From: Rhodoferax sp.
GTDB lineage: Bacteria > Pseudomonadota > Gammaproteobacteria > Burkholderiales > Burkholderiaceae_C
NCBI GenBank assembly: GCA_017880985.1
Contig: JADGRK010000174.1
Span: 1-5,881, forward strand
Length of the DNA stretch: 5,881 bases
Direction: 5' to 3'
Under the pieces are notes generated by a model. The model searched no databases. It was given only the letters and a program-made list of their open reading frames with translations, and was not told where the DNA came from. Numbering within the stretch: position 1 is the stretch's first letter; each line of letters begins with the position of its first letter. The translations under genes and the position numbers were made by a program. This document shows, piece by piece, positions 4,932-5,881 of this stretch.

Positions 4932-5881
4932 ATGGCAAATAACGCTCTCTACTTTGGCGACAACCTGGACGTATTGCGCGAGTCAATCGCCACTGAATCG
5001 GTGGACTTGATTTACCTCGATCCACCATTCAACAGCGCACGGGACTACAACATCCTGTTTTCATCACCTAAGGGGGTCGAAAGCAGTGCTCAAATCACTG
5101 CCTTCGAGGATTCTTGGCACTGGGGAGAGCAGGCGGAACGCGAATTTGGCGAGATTGTGCGAGGCAGCAACACGGACGTTGCCGAAATGATCCAAGCCCT
5201 GCGCAAGTTTTTGGGCGAAAACGACATGATGGCGTATCTGACCATGATGGCGAATCGATTGCTTGAATTGCATCGAGTTTTGAAGCCTACGGGCAGTCTT
5301 TATCTGCATTGCGACCCGACCGCCAGCCACTATTTGAAGATTGTGCTGGATGGGGTGTTTGGGAAGCTGAATTACCAGAATGAAATCATTTGGCAGCGAA
5401 CCAATGCACACAATACGGCCAAGCAATTTGGCCGGGTGCATGACACGTTACTTTTTTACTCCAAGTCGTCTGACCATACGTGGAACAACATTTATGCGCC
5501 CTATTCCGACGCGCAAGTAAAACGATACCGAAAAGATGCGAATGGACGACTGTTTACCACCCAAGACCTGACAGCGAGCCGTCCAGATAGTAGTTCAGGA
5601 AAGTTTGAATGGCGCGGGAGTATGCCATCGTCCAGTCGGGGATGGGGCTACACGATTGAGCAATTGGAAACATGGTGGAAGCAGGGAAGGATTGTGAGCA
5701 AGAAGGACGGGACACCCAGAATGGATGGGCTGATTGTTTTCCTTGATGAGATGCCTGGGAAAGCCGTTCAGTCAGTTTGGACTGATGTGGACAGAATTGG
5801 CAACACTTCAGCAGAACGCCTAGGTTACCCAACACAGAAGCCCTTGGCACTGTTAGAGCGGATCATCCAAGCATCCAGCAA
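4932..5881 (+). CDS. Site-specific DNA methyltransferase (type III Mod-like / N4-N6 amino-MTase), 3' partial
   Basis: The frame opens with ATG at 4932 and runs past the window end, giving 316 residues. It transfers a methyl group from S-adenosylmethionine to an exocyclic amino group of adenine (or cytosine N4) at a specific site. Catalytic motif IV is DPPF at residues 30-33 (LIYLDPPFNS), preceded by LYFGDNLDVL at 6-15. It is followed by a LHRVLKPTGSLYLHCDPTASHYLK block (about 112-136), NEIIW at 150-154 and HDTLLFYSK at 170-178. Residues about 180-290 form the variable target-recognition part, with EWRG and an SVWTDV close. YPTQKP at 299-304 leads into the SAM-binding motif I, which lies beyond the window. 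Motif IV before motif I is the beta-class order used by type III Mod subunits and many orphan or phage enzymes. No clear ribosome site precedes the ATG; CATAAT at 4920-4925 sits where a -10 box would give a near-leaderless mRNA. A restriction partner, if any, lies to the right. Confidence 0.93.
   Translation, partial: MANNALYFGDNLDVLRESIATESVDLIYLDPPFNSARDYNILFSSPKGVESSAQITAFEDSWHWGEQAEREFGEIVRGSNTDVAEMIQALRKFLGENDMMAYLTMMANRLLELHRVLKPTGSLYLHCDPTASHYLKIVLDGVFGKLNYQNEIIWQRTNAHNTAKQFGRVHDTLLFYSKSSDHTWNNIYAPYSDAQVKRYRKDANGRLFTTQDLTASRPDSSSGKFEWRGSMPSSSRGWGYTIEQLETWWKQGRIVSKKDGTPRMDGLIVFLDEMPGKAVQSVWTDVDRIGNTSAERLGYPTQKPLALLERIIQASS

Noticed and set aside
5064..5850. Minus-strand frames of 125 and 98 codons
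   Set aside because: Both are antisense to the methyltransferase, which has clear motifs.

Overview
This 5.9 kb window looks like an accessory region of a proteobacterial chromosome or integrated element. Base composition is moderate (about half G+C by eye). Several small hypothetical genes suggest Burkholderiales, such as the Comamonadaceae: a secreted protein ending in a Cys-x4-Cys-Trp domain, a Csp-type copper-storage protein, and a DUF5710-type protein. The taxonomic call is an inference from protein style, not a match to a named genome.

Left part (1-1510, plus strand). The window opens inside a gene for a soluble beta-barrel protein with a His-Asn-Trp-Gly motif (CrtC / tocopherol-cyclase / AttH-like lipocalin type), which ends at 849. 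After about 330 bases with no convincing gene comes a clear 109-residue four-helix Cys-rich copper-storage protein (1181-1510, Csp / DUF326).

Middle (1511-3394). This part is gene-poor. On the minus strand, 1560-1890 holds what looks like a glycine-zipper membrane protein split by a frameshift. A well-formed orphan gene for an acidic 133-residue cytosolic protein follows on the minus strand (2054-2455), with a good ribosome site and a 15-base palindrome upstream. From 2456 to 3335 there is only one doubtful minus-strand reading frame (2895-3302).

Right part (3395-5881). A small exported protein gene (3395-3862, plus strand) faces a two-gene minus-strand operon (4491 to 3956). The operon encodes a DUF5710-domain protein and a 75-residue CxxC...CxxC zinc-ribbon protein, joined by an ATGA stop/start overlap. 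Upstream of the operon lies a degenerate tract of GGTGGCGAAGG-type repeats (4513-4740), then a divergent DNA methyltransferase gene (4932 to beyond the window end). The methyltransferase has DPPF and YPTQKP motifs and resembles type III Mod-like or orphan amino-methyltransferases. This part resembles the accessory or defence cargo of a phage or integrative element, but no integrase, transposase or restriction enzyme is visible here.

No rRNA, tRNA, CRISPR array or complete insertion sequence was seen. I found no complete undescribed system. The best leads are the methyltransferase / DUF5710 / zinc-ribbon neighbourhood, whose partners would lie to the right of the window, and the frameshifted glycine-zipper gene.
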